Below are positions 46,901 to 56,645 of a stretch of DNA of 64,000 nucleotides, piece after piece (the stretch's first letter is position 1; every line of letters starts with the position of its first letter). The stretch comes from Pseudomonas sp. VD-NE ins (lineage in GTDB: Bacteria > Pseudomonadota > Gammaproteobacteria > Pseudomonadales > Pseudomonadaceae): positions 3,801,001 to 3,865,000 of the forward strand of contig NZ_CP134772.1 in the NCBI RefSeq assembly GCF_031882575.1, written 5' to 3'. The notes under the pieces are model-generated. The model made no database searches. It had not been told where the DNA came from and saw only the letters and a list, made by a program, of their open reading frames with translations. Made by a program: the position numbers and the translations under genes.

Positions 46901-49900
46901 TCTCGGGTTTCCATCGCGATACTGGTCGCACGTCGCCCGACGACATCGCCGGAAACAGAACCGCCGGCGCCAATCGTGAGGTTACCCCCCAGTTGCGGAT
47001 ACCAGGCCTGATACAGACTGTCGCTACCACCATCTACCCATTTTTCGTTATCACTGCCCGCGCTGCCCAGCACCGAACCATCGTCCGACAAACGACCGCG
47101 TGGCTGGTTGTAACGCGCGTCAACATCGCTGGATTGGGTACCCGCGGTGTACACCCCGAAAGGTGATTCCATGCTCAGATTGCCAGCGGCCATCACGTCC
47201 AGATCGGCGGCGCCGGTTCGCAAAACGCTGAACATCTGCGAATGAGTGGAGACCGTGGTACCGCCTACGTTGGCGGCGCAATAAGCAGGGTCAATATCAC
47301 ACCAGAACAGATCGTCTTCGCTGACCGGCGACCCGGCCGGTGCGCCCATCGGATTGCCGTCCGTCCAGAGGAACTTGGCGGGCGCGACACAGACACCCGG
47401 GATCGCGTCGCACCAGAACATTTCATCTTCCTTCACCACTTCCCCGGCCGGGTACCCCAACGCATTGTCGACCGCCCAGGTGGTGTCGAGGGTTTTCGTG
47501 GTGACGACCATTCCGTAATGCGTGTCCGCCAGTCGCAAGTGACCTTCGCTGGTGAGCGGTTTCACGGTGCGACTGTCGGCAGCATCAAGATCCGCACCCG
47601 CCACTACGCGCATCGACCACGAGGTGCTGCCCGACGGCAGCATGCTCGCCAGGGCCCAGTTGCGTCCCTGCTGCGTGCCGTTCAACGGACGCAAATCGAT
47701 GAACGCTGTGCCGTCGGCCAGCACCACGTCGGTCATCGACGGAATCAGCGAGCCGCGCAACAACGCCAATGCACCGCTTAATTTCACGCCAACGATTTTG
47801 TTGTCGGCAAACGTGCCAGGCAATGGCACGCCCTTGGGCCAGAGCATCGCCTGCATGGCGGTGGCCGAGTTCAACCGCGTCCCGGCCCCGAGGCGGCTGC
47901 CCGCCGGCAAGGTCACGTTGTCGCTGAGCAAGGTACCGGCGGCGTACAGCAGGTTGCCGGCGGCGTCATGTACCGCACCGGCCAGGACTGTACCGGCCGT
48001 CAGCGTGTAAGGCCCGGCGAGGATGCCCTGGGTTGGCAGCAGCGTGCCGCTGGCCAGCGTCGCACTCTGTATCGGCAAGTCGTAATTGAGCGTCGTGCCG
48101 ACCGGGAACGAGGTGCCTTCTGCCAGCGTCACCCCGGCGCCCGGCACGATCAGGTCACCACCAAAAGGCTGGATGCCCGGCACCAGTTTCCACCCGGCGT
48201 CGTCAACGGTTTCCGGCGGCGGCGCGAAGCCGTCGTTGATGCTGCCGTAAATATCCAGATTGCCGCCGGCGCGGATCAGCAGGCTGCCGGATTCGCCCGA
48301 ACCATAAACAGCGGTTTTTTGCGTGTGCGGATTCAGACTGGCGTAACGGTAAGCGGACAGGTCCAGATCGCCCTGCACCACCAGATCGCCGTCGGCGGTT
48401 TTGCTGGCGAGCTCGACGCCCGGGCGTAGGTGGAACGCATCGCTATAAGCCGCGTTATTCAATCCGGCCAGTTTGCGTTGCAGCAAATCGCCGTTGCCCA
48501 GCGCCGCATCGATGAACGCCGTGCTGTCGCCATGGATACCGTCCAGATAAGCCTGATCGATCACCTGATACGGGCGCCCGCTGACGGCAGCATCGGTGCC
48601 GTCGACTGCATCGGTGTAGCGGCGCATGGCATTCAGGCCGATGGAACGCGCGCCCTGAATGTTCAGCACACCGCTGGCATCGATGGCGATGTCGCCGCCG
48701 CCGATACGCGGTGCATTGAGTTCCAGCGTACCGCGCGGCAGACCATCGTTGTGACCGGCTGCGCTGCCAGGCGGCGCGTCGGTGCCATGGCGCAAATCGA
48801 TCCGTGCGCCTGACGCCAGCGTCAGCAAACCATTGCCGGAATCGAGTTCGACCATGGCGCGGTTGGGGGCATCAATGATCTTGCCGTAGCTGTCGACACG
48901 CAGCACGCGACCATGGGCATCGAGCACAGCATTGCCAGTCAGAGTCAGACCGTTATTGGCGGACAGACGAATGCTGCCGACCCGCTCACCACTGGCGTCG
49001 ATCAGGCCGGCCACGGTCAGACTGCCGTTGTCCACCGAGACATTGACTTCACCGGCCTTGAGCCCGTCGCCGAGCACCAGGCTGCCCTGCTTGAGCTGGA
49101 AGCTGCGGCTGCCGAACACCTGCCCGGCGTTCAAGCGCTGGTTCAACGCAGCGAAGTCCTGGTTCAAATCGTCGCCCAGCCGTTGTGCGCGAATGTCCAC
49201 GCCACCGGCCTTGTACGGCACCAGCGTGCCACCGGCATCGTAGTAACCGCTGCTGGCACCGAGGATCTCGCCTTGCAGATCGACCACCCCGGCATCCGCT
49301 GCCAGCGCCACCGCACCGAGATTGCCGGCCTGGTTGTTGTGCGCCGACAGATCGATACGTGAACCGGCAGCCTGGCGGATATTGCCGTGGCTGCTGTACA
49401 GCGCCACATCGCCGCCCCAGCTGTATTTGCTGACGTCATTGAATGGCAAGGTACGCCCGGCCAGGTCCAGGTGCGCGGCGTTGGTCAGGGTCAGATTGTT
49501 CTCGGACTTGACCACCAGTTTGCCGCTGGCCAGTGCAATGCGACCGTCGAGCAGCACATTGCGCCCTTCAAGCGTCAACTCCGCACCCAAGGCATCGGCC
49601 ACCGCAGCATTCGCAACGCCACTCACCGTCAGGTTGCCGCCCGCCTTGAACAGGTTGACCGAGGCCGCTTCACCAGTGAGCAACGGCGTACGCAGATTGA
49701 GGTTGCCGCCACTGTAGACGTAGCCGGAAATCGGGTCGTAAGCCCCTTGCGCCAGATACACCGCAAGACTGCCCTTGTGGTTGGCGGTGATGCGCTCGCT
49801 GGCGTTGAGGTCGACGTTGGCGAAACCCAACGCCAATCGGTTGTTCTGATCCAGGCCGTTGGGTTGCGGGTTCGGGCCATAACCGAACTCGATGCGTTGC

Positions 49901-52900
49901 GCCTGAATGTCCAGTGTGCCGCTTCCTGTCCCGGCGCCACCACTGGCCACCGCGCCCGGCGCCTGGGTCGCACCGTTCCAGATCAGGTTGGCGGTGCGAA
50001 TGGTCGCCACATCGTCAGCCTCGCCCCAGCCAAAGACGGCGGGCGTGGCCAATAAAAGGTTCTGCAAGCGACTGACGCCGGTCTGTGGGTCAAGCGTATC
50101 GAGGCTGACGTCGCCGAAGAAGTTGAACGCGTCGCGAGTGGTCAGACTCAGGGTTTCCAGTGCCGGAGCACCAAACTGCGTATCGCCGCGCAGCAGGCGA
50201 TCGAGCACGTTCTGGTTCAAGGTCAGGCCACTGGGTACGCGACCTGCCGCGGCCAGCGCCTCGGCGCTACCGGCATTGACCGCGCCGACGGCCAGCGCCA
50301 GGTGACGGGTGCCGAAGCGCACGGATTCGTTCAGTTCGAACTGGTTATCGGTGGCAGCGGTAATGCTGCCATTGGAATAGAGCAACGTTGGCTGAGCGCA
50401 TGGCTGCGCAGCGCACGTACCGATGCGGATGCTGCCCGGGCCTTCCGAATAGGTGGCGACGGTCGGTGCGAGCGTGCTGGTCCAACCGTTGGACACGACC
50501 AACAGACTGGCGGAACCCGGCTGATAAATGAAGCCGTCGGTCGAGTCATAAGGCGCATCACCGCGGCCGAGGGTGTTGATACCGGCGCCCGCTTCCAGCG
50601 TGATGCCACCGTCGACTTTGTCAGTGCGCAACAGCACTTCCGGTGCCGATAACACTGCGCCTTCACGCAGAGTGATATTGGCAGCCGAACCCTCAAAGCG
50701 AATGAAGTTACCCGCCGAGCCGTATTCAACCGTCGGCGTGGCGCCAAGGCTCAGCCGTCCGGCTTCGAGACGGTCAAGGCTGCCGGCGTATAGCGAAATC
50801 CCGCTAAACCCCGGCGTGCGCGAACGGCCTTCACCGAGTACCTCCAGGTCCTGGGCCAACACGACAGCGCTCCCGGCCACGCCGCCTTTGCTCGGGGCAA
50901 ACAGGGCCTGGCCCTGAAAGTTCATGTCGATGTCGTGCTTGCCACCGGCCACCAATTGCACGTTGAGCGATTTCGCATCCATTGGCGCCAACGCACGTGG
51001 CACACCTCGACGAGCCGCATCGCTTTCGATGAACTGGGTGAAGCTGGTTTCGTTGTACTGCGAATAGCGGCGCAGAACATCGGCCGACGTCAGGATCACC
51101 TGGCTCGGCAGACTGTCGCGCACACCGCTGTTGGCAATCGACATCAGCCCGGCACTGGACCACGAACCATTGCGCATTTTCAACGCGCCGCTGGTCATGC
51201 CCGGCGTCGCCTGGCCGTTGACCTCGACCCGGAACGCGCCGGGCAACAAGGCAAAGGTTGAAGGCAGCAAGGTGTAGGTGCCGGCGGCCAGGCCAGGAAC
51301 ACCGGCGCCGACGGTAATTTGCTGGCCAATGCGCGAATCGCTTGCACCGGCCTCGGCGAGTGCCGGTGCAAAGGCACTCTGGTTGCCCGGCACAATGGCG
51401 TACACCGGGTTACTGCTCAGGCCCGGCAAACTGAACGTGCCATCGGCAGCGTTGCGCACCAACGGATTGAATCGGGCATCGGTGGAGCCACCGCGCCCGG
51501 AGACAAAACCGGCGCCACGCAGATCGCCGCCGCCTGACAAGTCAATCAACGCGCCGCCCTGCACATCGACGTACTGCCCGGTAAGGATCACGCCATCCAG
51601 GGCACTGGCGATCCCGTGCAACACCACGGATTTGCCGTCGTAGCGATAGTCGATACCGTCGGTGGTACCGCCATACGGCATGACCAGACCAGCGCCGCTG
51701 ACCGACGTGACACTGCCGGGCAACAGGCTCAGTTCCTGGGTTTTGCCCAGCGAGTTCTCGCCCAATCTGATCAACCCCAACGGGGCGCGGATAACGCCGC
51801 CCTGCTCGATCTTGCCGGCAACCAGCAGCAAATTGCCAAAAGCGGAATACGGCAAGGCCTGCGGTGCCTCGCCATGGCCGCTGATACGCAAGGTGCGCGC
51901 AAGTTCCGGGACGGCCGTATAGCCCTGATAACCGACACGGACATCGGCCGAAACACCCGTGGCCGGATAAATCTGCGCAGCGCGCAAGTCGAGATCACCG
52001 GGTGTCCACAACCGCGAGCTGCGTTCTTTATCGTTCGGCGCGAGAAAACGCATGTCGCCACGACTGTCGAGGGTGACCTGGTCGAAGCCACGACGGCTGA
52101 CGGCAGCGGCCGGCGCGTCGAGCTGCGCAATTGTCCCTTCGGTGCCGAACGACAAGGTGTTGCTCAGATCAAGCAGGTCAGCGGTGGCGGTGAAGCGGGC
52201 GTTCGACAGCTGAGTGGTCGCGTTGGCCAGCACCCGTGGACGCATGCTGACATCCGAAGGCACGTAGAGCCCCAGCCCCGACAAGCGCATGTATGGCGCG
52301 GCCAGATTGACCCGCGTCGAGTCGCTGGCGGCCTGCGCCAGCGAGATCGAGCCAGTGTACAGATTCAGGCTTTGATTCATGCGCAGGTCGACGTCGCCGG
52401 CGAATGTGAGCAAGCCGTTACTCAACAGGCTCAGGTGATCGAAACCACCCGACATCAAACGCTCCGCGCTCAAGCGGGTCTGACCGTAACGCAACTGCGC
52501 CGCGCCTTCGCCAGCCTGCAGATGCGCCGGCAGCAGCGAGCCATCCGAGCCTTGGCTGATGATCATTTCGCGGGGCGCACGCACTTCGTTGCTCGCCAGA
52601 TTCATCTGGTAGAGCGGCGCGTCCTGAACAATCTCCAGATGTCCACCCGACGCGCCGACGCCACCCGCTGCAGCCTGCAACTGACCGTCGAGGAACACGC
52701 CATTGTAAGAACTCAAGGCAATGCGCCCGCCATCGGTGGCGACGTCGGTCGGTCCGCCCCCGGCGATATCCAGAACCGCGTGCGCACCGGAGGCGTCCAG
52801 GCGTGCACCGTCGCGCACAATCACGTAAGCATCGGCCGACGTCGCGGTGATTTTCTTCGAATCAATCTCGCCGCCGAGAATAATGCTGCCGCCTTTGCCG

Positions 52901-55900
52901 ATCTGGCCGTAAACCCGACCCAACGCATCCACGGCAGTGTAGGCGCGACCGGCAACATCCAGCACCGCGTCTTCGCCGATCCAGATAGAACGGTTGTGGG
53001 CCTGCGGGTCGGCGTTCTGCGGCATGGTCGCCACGTCCAGCGAGCCAAACTGTTGCTGACGAATATCGAGAGTGCCGCCCCAGGCGTTCAATTGCCCGTC
53101 GACCGTAATCTGTCCGGCACCGCGCAGTTTGATGCGCTGCCCCGGGTCGACGCTGATACGTGCACCGTGGCCGATGGACAGCGGACTGCTCACCGGGTCG
53201 ATCAGCGCCAACTCACTGGAACCGGCCTGGAGCGCCAGACTGGCGCCGCCACGCTGGGTCAGAACCCCTTTGGCCGGGTTCTCCTGAAACAGCGTGGGGG
53301 TCCACAATTCGAGGGCCGTGCGCGGATCGGCGCCGCTGGACTGGTTCGGCGCCGCATCGCCGAAACGGTAGACCGGCATCACCACATCGATCTGCGCACC
53401 ATCAGCGACTTTCAGTCCGGTCAGGCCGGTGACGCTGTAACTGGCAAAACCGCTGCTGAACAGACTCGATGCCAGTTGCAGCGTATTATCGCCGTGTGCG
53501 GCGCCGGTTCCACCGATCAAAACGTTGCCGGACTGAATCGTCAGACTGCCGCCACCGGTGACACCGTAGCCACGCACGTCGCCATCAAGCATCAATTGTG
53601 ACGACGCCGAACGGGTCAACGGACTCAACTCCAGTGTAATGTCGCCGCCCTTGCCGCCGCGCGTCTTGCCATTGGCCAACAGCGCCCCGCCGGACGACAC
53701 GTCAAGCAGACTGCCACTGTCCAGGTTGACGCTGCCGGTACTGCGCACAGACACCACGCCGCCATTGAGGTAGGCCAGACTGTTCACGTCGTCCGGATCG
53801 GTACGCAGATTGCTCCACAGTCCGCGGGCATCGAGTTGCACGCCTTTGGCCACCGTGACACCGACAGCCGTCCCGGCCGGTGCCGGCAACGCGGAATTGC
53901 CGGTCAGGATATCCCCCACAGTCAAACTGCCGCCACGCGCAGTCAGGTTCGCATTGACCTGCACTTGTGGGCCGAACAAGGTGATGTCACCACCGGAATC
54001 AACGGCCAGCGCCTGATCGACAACAATGGTTTTCGCGGCAGAGACCTTCAGCGCACCGAGCTGAAAGCCGTTGAGCATATCGATGTCGAGATACAACTTG
54101 CCGACCCGCTCCTGCGCCACGGCATCCGTCAGGCCGGGCGCTGTGAGCGCCGCTGCATGAGTGCCGCCGATCTGCACCTGGTCCAGTCGCGGATCGAGCA
54201 GGTACTGCAGGCCACCGGCGGTCGCCGACCAGGCCGGATCGTATTGACCCACGATCAATTGCGCCCGGCGAGCCCGTGCAATCTGACTCTGCTCATAGCC
54301 ATCAAGCACCGCGCGGGGTGCTTGTGTCTGGCGCTCGCCCTGGAACACTTCGCCGAGAATCTGGCCATCGACCAGCGCGTTGCGGGTGGCAATCACCAAT
54401 TGACCGGCATCGCGGCCGACGGTGTAGCCCGATTCCTGACGCGAGCCCGGTGCAATCAGCGGGTTGTAGAAAAACTGCGTCTGGCCCCAGCGCTCGCTGC
54501 TGTCTTCATAGCCTTTGTACAACCCGGTATAAAGCAGATCCCCCGGCGCCCGTGAGACTTCATATAAATGCCCGTCGGCGCCTCGCAACCAGCTCTGCCG
54601 GATCTCGCCGCTCTGCACGTCGAGGGTGCCGCCGGACAAGTTGATCAGCGAACCTTTCTCGGTGACCACGTCGTTGCCGGCAAAATTCACGGAACCGCCC
54701 TGCGCCATCCATTCACCGATGCCGTGGCCCTGAGTACCGAGATAGCCACCGACTTCCAGCAGACCTCCGGCCGTGTACCAACGATCTGTAGCGTAACCGT
54801 TGGTGCCGGCCGGCACGTACACCAACTCACGCACATCGACCCAGATGTCGTTGCTGTTGAGCGCGCCGCCCTCGCGGTTGACCGGCGCATCGCGTTGCTC
54901 GTTGCCCTGCACGTTGATCTTGATGTTATTGGCTTCCATCGCCACCTTCACCCCGACAGCGCCGGACACATCAATCAACGCACCGTCGCGCACCAGGCTG
55001 CGACGCCCCGCCGATACAGCGACCTGGCCACCGGTGGCGAGGGTGATCGAACCGTTCTGAAACTCGACGCTGCCGCCACTGCCGATGTCGATGCGCGACT
55101 GATCACCACGGATGCGGTTGTTGGCACTGACGGCCTGTAGCGATGCGTCACGCTGACTGTCGAGCGCGGTGAGATCGCTGCTATCGAGCATGATCGCGGT
55201 GACGCTGCCCTGAGCGAGCGTGACGCTGCCAGCGTTGTCAGTCACCGGGTTGAGCAAGTGCACAGTGCCGCGCGTGGCCACTGACGTGCTCGCCAGCAAC
55301 ACACCGTTTTGCAGCACCTCATGGCCGGTCAGCGTGATGTCGCCGGTGGCGGCCTGGATCAAGCCATTGTTGCTGACCTTGCCGGCCACGGCGCCGGTCT
55401 TGAAGCCCGGCGTGACTTCGTTGCCGAAGGTCGTGGACACGGCGTTGCCATCGGTACCTGAACCCTTACGGATGTAAAAGCGATCGCCTGCACCGAGCAG
55501 CGTCTGGCCTTTGGGGGTGCTGATGTTGCCATCGTTCTGCACCTCGTTGCCCAACAGCAAGGCGTAGCCCCCAGCGTCCGTCGACGCCTTGGGCGCATGG
55601 GTCTGGATACTGGCGCCACGCTCCACCAGCACCTTGCCGGCTGCGTCAGTGAAGGTCGGCTGGGTGGCGGTGCTGTCGAAGTACAGGCCCCGGTCGCGGA
55701 ACTGGATATCGGTGATGTTGGCTGCGGCGGCTACCAGATTGCGTACATTGACCTGGCTGCTGCCGCTGAACACGATGCCGTTGCGGTTGATCAGCATCAC
55801 CGTGCCGTCGCCCTTGATCTGGCCTTGGATCTGGCTCGCACGCGCGCTTGGGTCGTTGACCCGGTTGAGGACTGCCCAGTTGGATTGCTGAGCGAATTCG

Positions 55901-56454
55901 ACCGTGGTGTTGCGGCCGACGTTGAAGGTTTCCCAGTTGAGAATCGCTTTGTCGGCGGTCTGCTCGATCTTCACCGTGGTCTTGCCGTCAGCCAGAGTCT
56001 GCTGCGGCCCCTTGGCGTTCAGCCAACCCTGGGTGAGGCTGTTATCGACCTTCAAGCCGCCCTCGCCCAAGCCATCCGGCACGTTTTGCACACTGCCCAA
56101 CGCCACCGCACGCCCGGCCGCCTGAGCCGCCTGCTGTGCGGCAATTGCCGCCACGGTGTTGTTGAGCGTCTGCAACGAGCGCTGCAATTGCTGATTGGCT
56201 CGTTGCTGCTGGGCCAATGGTGGCGTCATCCCCGGCAACCCGCCAACACTCGGCCGCGCTGCCGCCGCTTGTTGTGCGGCGCCCTTGGCGGCGAACCAGT
56301 TGGAACTGAACGCCGTTTGCGCCTGCGCACTCCCCGCCACCAGACACAACGCCACCGCGTGCGCCAGTGGCTTGAGCAGCCACAGCGCCGGATCGGCGAC
56401 CTCACGCTTGAGCATCGGGGCACGGGTACTGCGACGGGATGGGCGAGCGAGCAT
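43978..56454 (-). CDS. Giant two-partner-secretion exoprotein (filamentous haemagglutinin family)
   Basis: This is a single frame of about 4,160 residues. A long signal region (LWLLKPLAHAVALCLVAG, cut near AQA-QT) is followed by a TPS domain (~130-330) with INRNGIVFSGSSQVNVRN, the counterpart of the FHA NPNGI motif. Thousands of residues of beta-helix repeats come next (Gly/Asp/Asn-rich, e.g. LDLSGGGDLRGAG, RISGHGEAPQ). Near residues ~3010-3070 are two look-alike Cys motifs (EDEMFWCDAIPGVC, EDDLFWCDIDPAYC). A DUF3739-type domain (NLFIHNRPNDVSRVAAGRDI...) lies near the C-terminus, before an acidic/Gln tail (DEQAKQQLTEEERGQLTL). ATG 56454 is chosen because AAGGA lies ~10 bases upstream; a GTG at 56481 is possible. 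It should cross the outer membrane through an FhaC/ShlB-type pore, but none adjoins it. A role in adhesion or biofilm is likely from the family. Confidence 0.9.
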   Translation of the reverse strand: MLARPSRRSTRAPMLKREVADPALWLLKPLAHAVALCLVAGSAQAQTAFSSNWFAAKGAAQQAAAARPSVGGLPGMTPPLAQQQRANQQLQRSLQTLNNTVAAIAAQQAAQAAGRAVALGSVQNVPDGLGEGGLKVDNSLTQGWLNAKGPQQTLADGKTTVKIEQTADKAILNWETFNVGRNTTVEFAQQSNWAVLNRVNDPSARASQIQGQIKGDGTVMLINRNGIVFSGSSQVNVRNLVAAAANITDIQFRDRGLYFDSTATQPTFTDAAGKVLVERGASIQTHAPKASTDAGGYALLLGNEVQNDGNISTPKGQTLLGAGDRFYIRKGSGTDGNAVSTTFGNEVTPGFKTGAVAGKVSNNGLIQAATGDITLTGHEVLQNGVLLASTSVATRGTVHLLNPVTDNAGSVTLAQGSVTAIMLDSSDLTALDSQRDASLQAVSANNRIRGDQSRIDIGSGGSVEFQNGSITLATGGQVAVSAGRRSLVRDGALIDVSGAVGVKVAMEANNIKINVQGNEQRDAPVNREGGALNSNDIWVDVRELVYVPAGTNGYATDRWYTAGGLLEVGGYLGTQGHGIGEWMAQGGSVNFAGNDVVTEKGSLINLSGGTLDVQSGEIRQSWLRGADGHLYEVSRAPGDLLYTGLYKGYEDSSERWGQTQFFYNPLIAPGSRQESGYTVGRDAGQLVIATRNALVDGQILGEVFQGERQTQAPRAVLDGYEQSQIARARRAQLIVGQYDPAWSATAGGLQYLLDPRLDQVQIGGTHAAALTAPGLTDAVAQERVGKLYLDIDMLNGFQLGALKVSAAKTIVVDQALAVDSGGDITLFGPQVQVNANLTARGGSLTVGDILTGNSALPAPAGTAVGVTVAKGVQLDARGLWSNLRTDPDDVNSLAYLNGGVVSVRSTGSVNLDSGSLLDVSSGGALLANGKTRGGKGGDITLELSPLTRSASSQLMLDGDVRGYGVTGGGSLTIQSGNVLIGGTGAAHGDNTLQLASSLFSSGFASYSVTGLTGLKVADGAQIDVVMPVYRFGDAAPNQSSGADPRTALELWTPTLFQENPAKGVLTQRGGASLALQAGSSELALIDPVSSPLSIGHGARISVDPGQRIKLRGAGQITVDGQLNAWGGTLDIRQQQFGSLDVATMPQNADPQAHNRSIWIGEDAVLDVAGRAYTAVDALGRVYGQIGKGGSIILGGEIDSKKITATSADAYVIVRDGARLDASGAHAVLDIAGGGPTDVATDGGRIALSSYNGVFLDGQLQAAAGGVGASGGHLEIVQDAPLYQMNLASNEVRAPREMIISQGSDGSLLPAHLQAGEGAAQLRYGQTRLSAERLMSGGFDHLSLLSNGLLTFAGDVDLRMNQSLNLYTGSISLAQAASDSTRVNLAAPYMRLSGLGLYVPSDVSMRPRVLANATTQLSNARFTATADLLDLSNTLSFGTEGTIAQLDAPAAAVSRRGFDQVTLDSRGDMRFLAPNDKERSSRLWTPGDLDLRAAQIYPATGVSADVRVGYQGYTAVPELARTLRISGHGEAPQALPYSAFGNLLLVAGKIEQGGVIRAPLGLIRLGENSLGKTQELSLLPGSVTSVSGAGLVMPYGGTTDGIDYRYDGKSVVLHGIASALDGVILTGQYVDVQGGALIDLSGGGDLRGAGFVSGRGGSTDARFNPLVRNAADGTFSLPGLSSNPVYAIVPGNQSAFAPALAEAGASDSRIGQQITVGAGVPGLAAGTYTLLPSTFALLPGAFRVEVNGQATPGMTSGALKMRNGSWSSAGLMSIANSGVRDSLPSQVILTSADVLRRYSQYNETSFTQFIESDAARRGVPRALAPMDAKSLNVQLVAGGKHDIDMNFQGQALFAPSKGGVAGSAVVLAQDLEVLGEGRSRTPGFSGISLYAGSLDRLEAGRLSLGATPTVEYGSAGNFIRFEGSAANITLREGAVLSAPEVLLRTDKVDGGITLEAGAGINTLGRGDAPYDSTDGFIYQPGSASLLVVSNGWTSTLAPTVATYSEGPGSIRIGTCAAQPCAQPTLLYSNGSITAATDNQFELNESVRFGTRHLALAVGAVNAGSAEALAAAGRVPSGLTLNQNVLDRLLRGDTQFGAPALETLSLTTRDAFNFFGDVSLDTLDPQTGVSRLQNLLLATPAVFGWGEADDVATIRTANLIWNGATQAPGAVASGGAGTGSGTLDIQAQRIEFGYGPNPQPNGLDQNNRLALGFANVDLNASERITANHKGSLAVYLAQGAYDPISGYVYSGGNLNLRTPLLTGEAASVNLFKAGGNLTVSGVANAAVADALGAELTLEGRNVLLDGRIALASGKLVVKSENNLTLTNAAHLDLAGRTLPFNDVSKYSWGGDVALYSSHGNIRQAAGSRIDLSAHNNQAGNLGAVALAADAGVVDLQGEILGASSGYYDAGGTLVPYKAGGVDIRAQRLGDDLNQDFAALNQRLNAGQVFGSRSFQLKQGSLVLGDGLKAGEVNVSVDNGSLTVAGLIDASGERVGSIRLSANNGLTLTGNAVLDAHGRVLRVDSYGKIIDAPNRAMVELDSGNGLLTLASGARIDLRHGTDAPPGSAAGHNDGLPRGTLELNAPRIGGGDIAIDASGVLNIQGARSIGLNAMRRYTDAVDGTDAAVSGRPYQVIDQAYLDGIHGDSTAFIDAALGNGDLLQRKLAGLNNAAYSDAFHLRPGVELASKTADGDLVVQGDLDLSAYRYASLNPHTQKTAVYGSGESGSLLIRAGGNLDIYGSINDGFAPPPETVDDAGWKLVPGIQPFGGDLIVPGAGVTLAEGTSFPVGTTLNYDLPIQSATLASGTLLPTQGILAGPYTLTAGTVLAGAVHDAAGNLLYAAGTLLSDNVTLPAGSRLGAGTRLNSATAMQAMLWPKGVPLPGTFADNKIVGVKLSGALALLRGSLIPSMTDVVLADGTAFIDLRPLNGTQQGRNWALASMLPSGSTSWSMRVVAGADLDAADSRTVKPLTSEGHLRLADTHYGMVVTTKTLDTTWAVDNALGYPAGEVVKEDEMFWCDAIPGVCVAPAKFLWTDGNPMGAPAGSPVSEDDLFWCDIDPAYCAANVGGTTVSTHSQMFSVLRTGAADLDVMAAGNLSMESPFGVYTAGTQSSDVDARYNQPRGRLSDDGSVLGSAGSDNEKWVDGGSDSLYQAWYPQLGGNLTIGAGGSVSGDVVGRRATSIAMETREQVPSVAVGNWLWRQGTGNDEIPTAWWINFGSYASQPLADSSRSTAPYLVGFTGFGTLGGGNISLRAGADGGMLDPVGDGRSNLYPRGQGLIVAVGSTGRVGSDGSLQLTGGGDIDMRLGGSLNPSLQARAGETGTQAPRHDLQGAVINLRGAAQINASAVGGVNLQYGAFSLDQDSREVRAYDPFKSTLGSASGGLVLIPGDSGMRLSTRGDLVLGGAADPGRVRLQNSTAFTDASGVGHAGGGLTGFSLWTDHTAIDLFSAGGNLTPSTQLAESDNLLVSTSNTSPTDGRFVYPSILRAVAAKGSIYAGSSAAYGTGNVPPAEGYSLLLAPSTSGQLELLAGDSIYAGGYAINQSGASPAAITSPFAPSFNGFVSNSADRPLMTNNSVDGVATQRNARYPLFAFGANSYSGLSGVQGPARFYALTGDLVGVRSGETLTFFRSGVQQRTWYEAAGPVWMLAGRDLVASGTYLGQPTAVPNEVLSYNGDEIRSTGNLFIHNRPNDVSRVAAGRDILYSSFDIAGPGVLDVSAGRNLLMEDRASITSIGPVLAGDSRPGASVVLQAGVGAQGLDYSRFIARYLNPQNVADSQVSLNGQPGKVVKTYLDELQSWLTLGYGFSGNVEQAQAFYAALPSAEQAIFARQVYFAELRAGGLEYNDVDGPRKGSYLRGRNAIAALFPTTDVAGNPIRYDGDITLYGGAGVKTVFGGDIQMLTPGGGQVFGIEGAAPPSTAGIITQGSGNIQLYSQGSILLGQSRIMTTFGGSILGWSAEGDINAGRGSKTTVVYTPPKRVYDTWGNVTLSPSVPSTGAGIATLNPIAEVAPGDIDLIAPLGTIDAGEAGIRVSGNVNIAALTVVNAANISVQGKATGVPVVSAVNTGAITSASSAASSATQAAEDVARQQQAAARQNQASVFTVQVLSFGNEQLAPSRDGASRAPAPGYNPNSPVQVLGAGALDEQAKQQLTEEERGQLTL

Positions 56455-56590
56455 CACTACGAGATCCTTTTTGATTGCCACACATAGCTGCAGGCCAGCT
56501 AAAACCTGCTGTTACGACATAGGCAGTTGGCGAGGGGCGCGACCGAACGGATGTCACACAAACTTCATGATTGAGGTGTAAATCGAGCAA

Positions 56591-56624
56591 AAAAAATGGC
56601 AGCAACCCGAAGGCTGCTGCCATT
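56591..56624 (-). terminator. Rho-independent terminator of the PstS/DING-like gene
   Basis: On the minus strand AATGGCAGCA-GCCTTCGGG-TTGCTGCCATT is followed by a run of Ts (TTTTTTTT). It lies 22 bases past the stop of the PstS/DING-like gene and separates it from the exoprotein gene. Confidence 0.9.
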
Positions 56625-56645
56625 TCCTGACACTTGAGGCGTGTA

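Noticed and set aside
51616..53601. 661-codon plus-strand frame inside the giant exoprotein gene
   Set aside because: It is opposite a long repetitive coding frame; the product is Arg/Gln/His-rich with no motifs, as for the other antisense frames of this gene.
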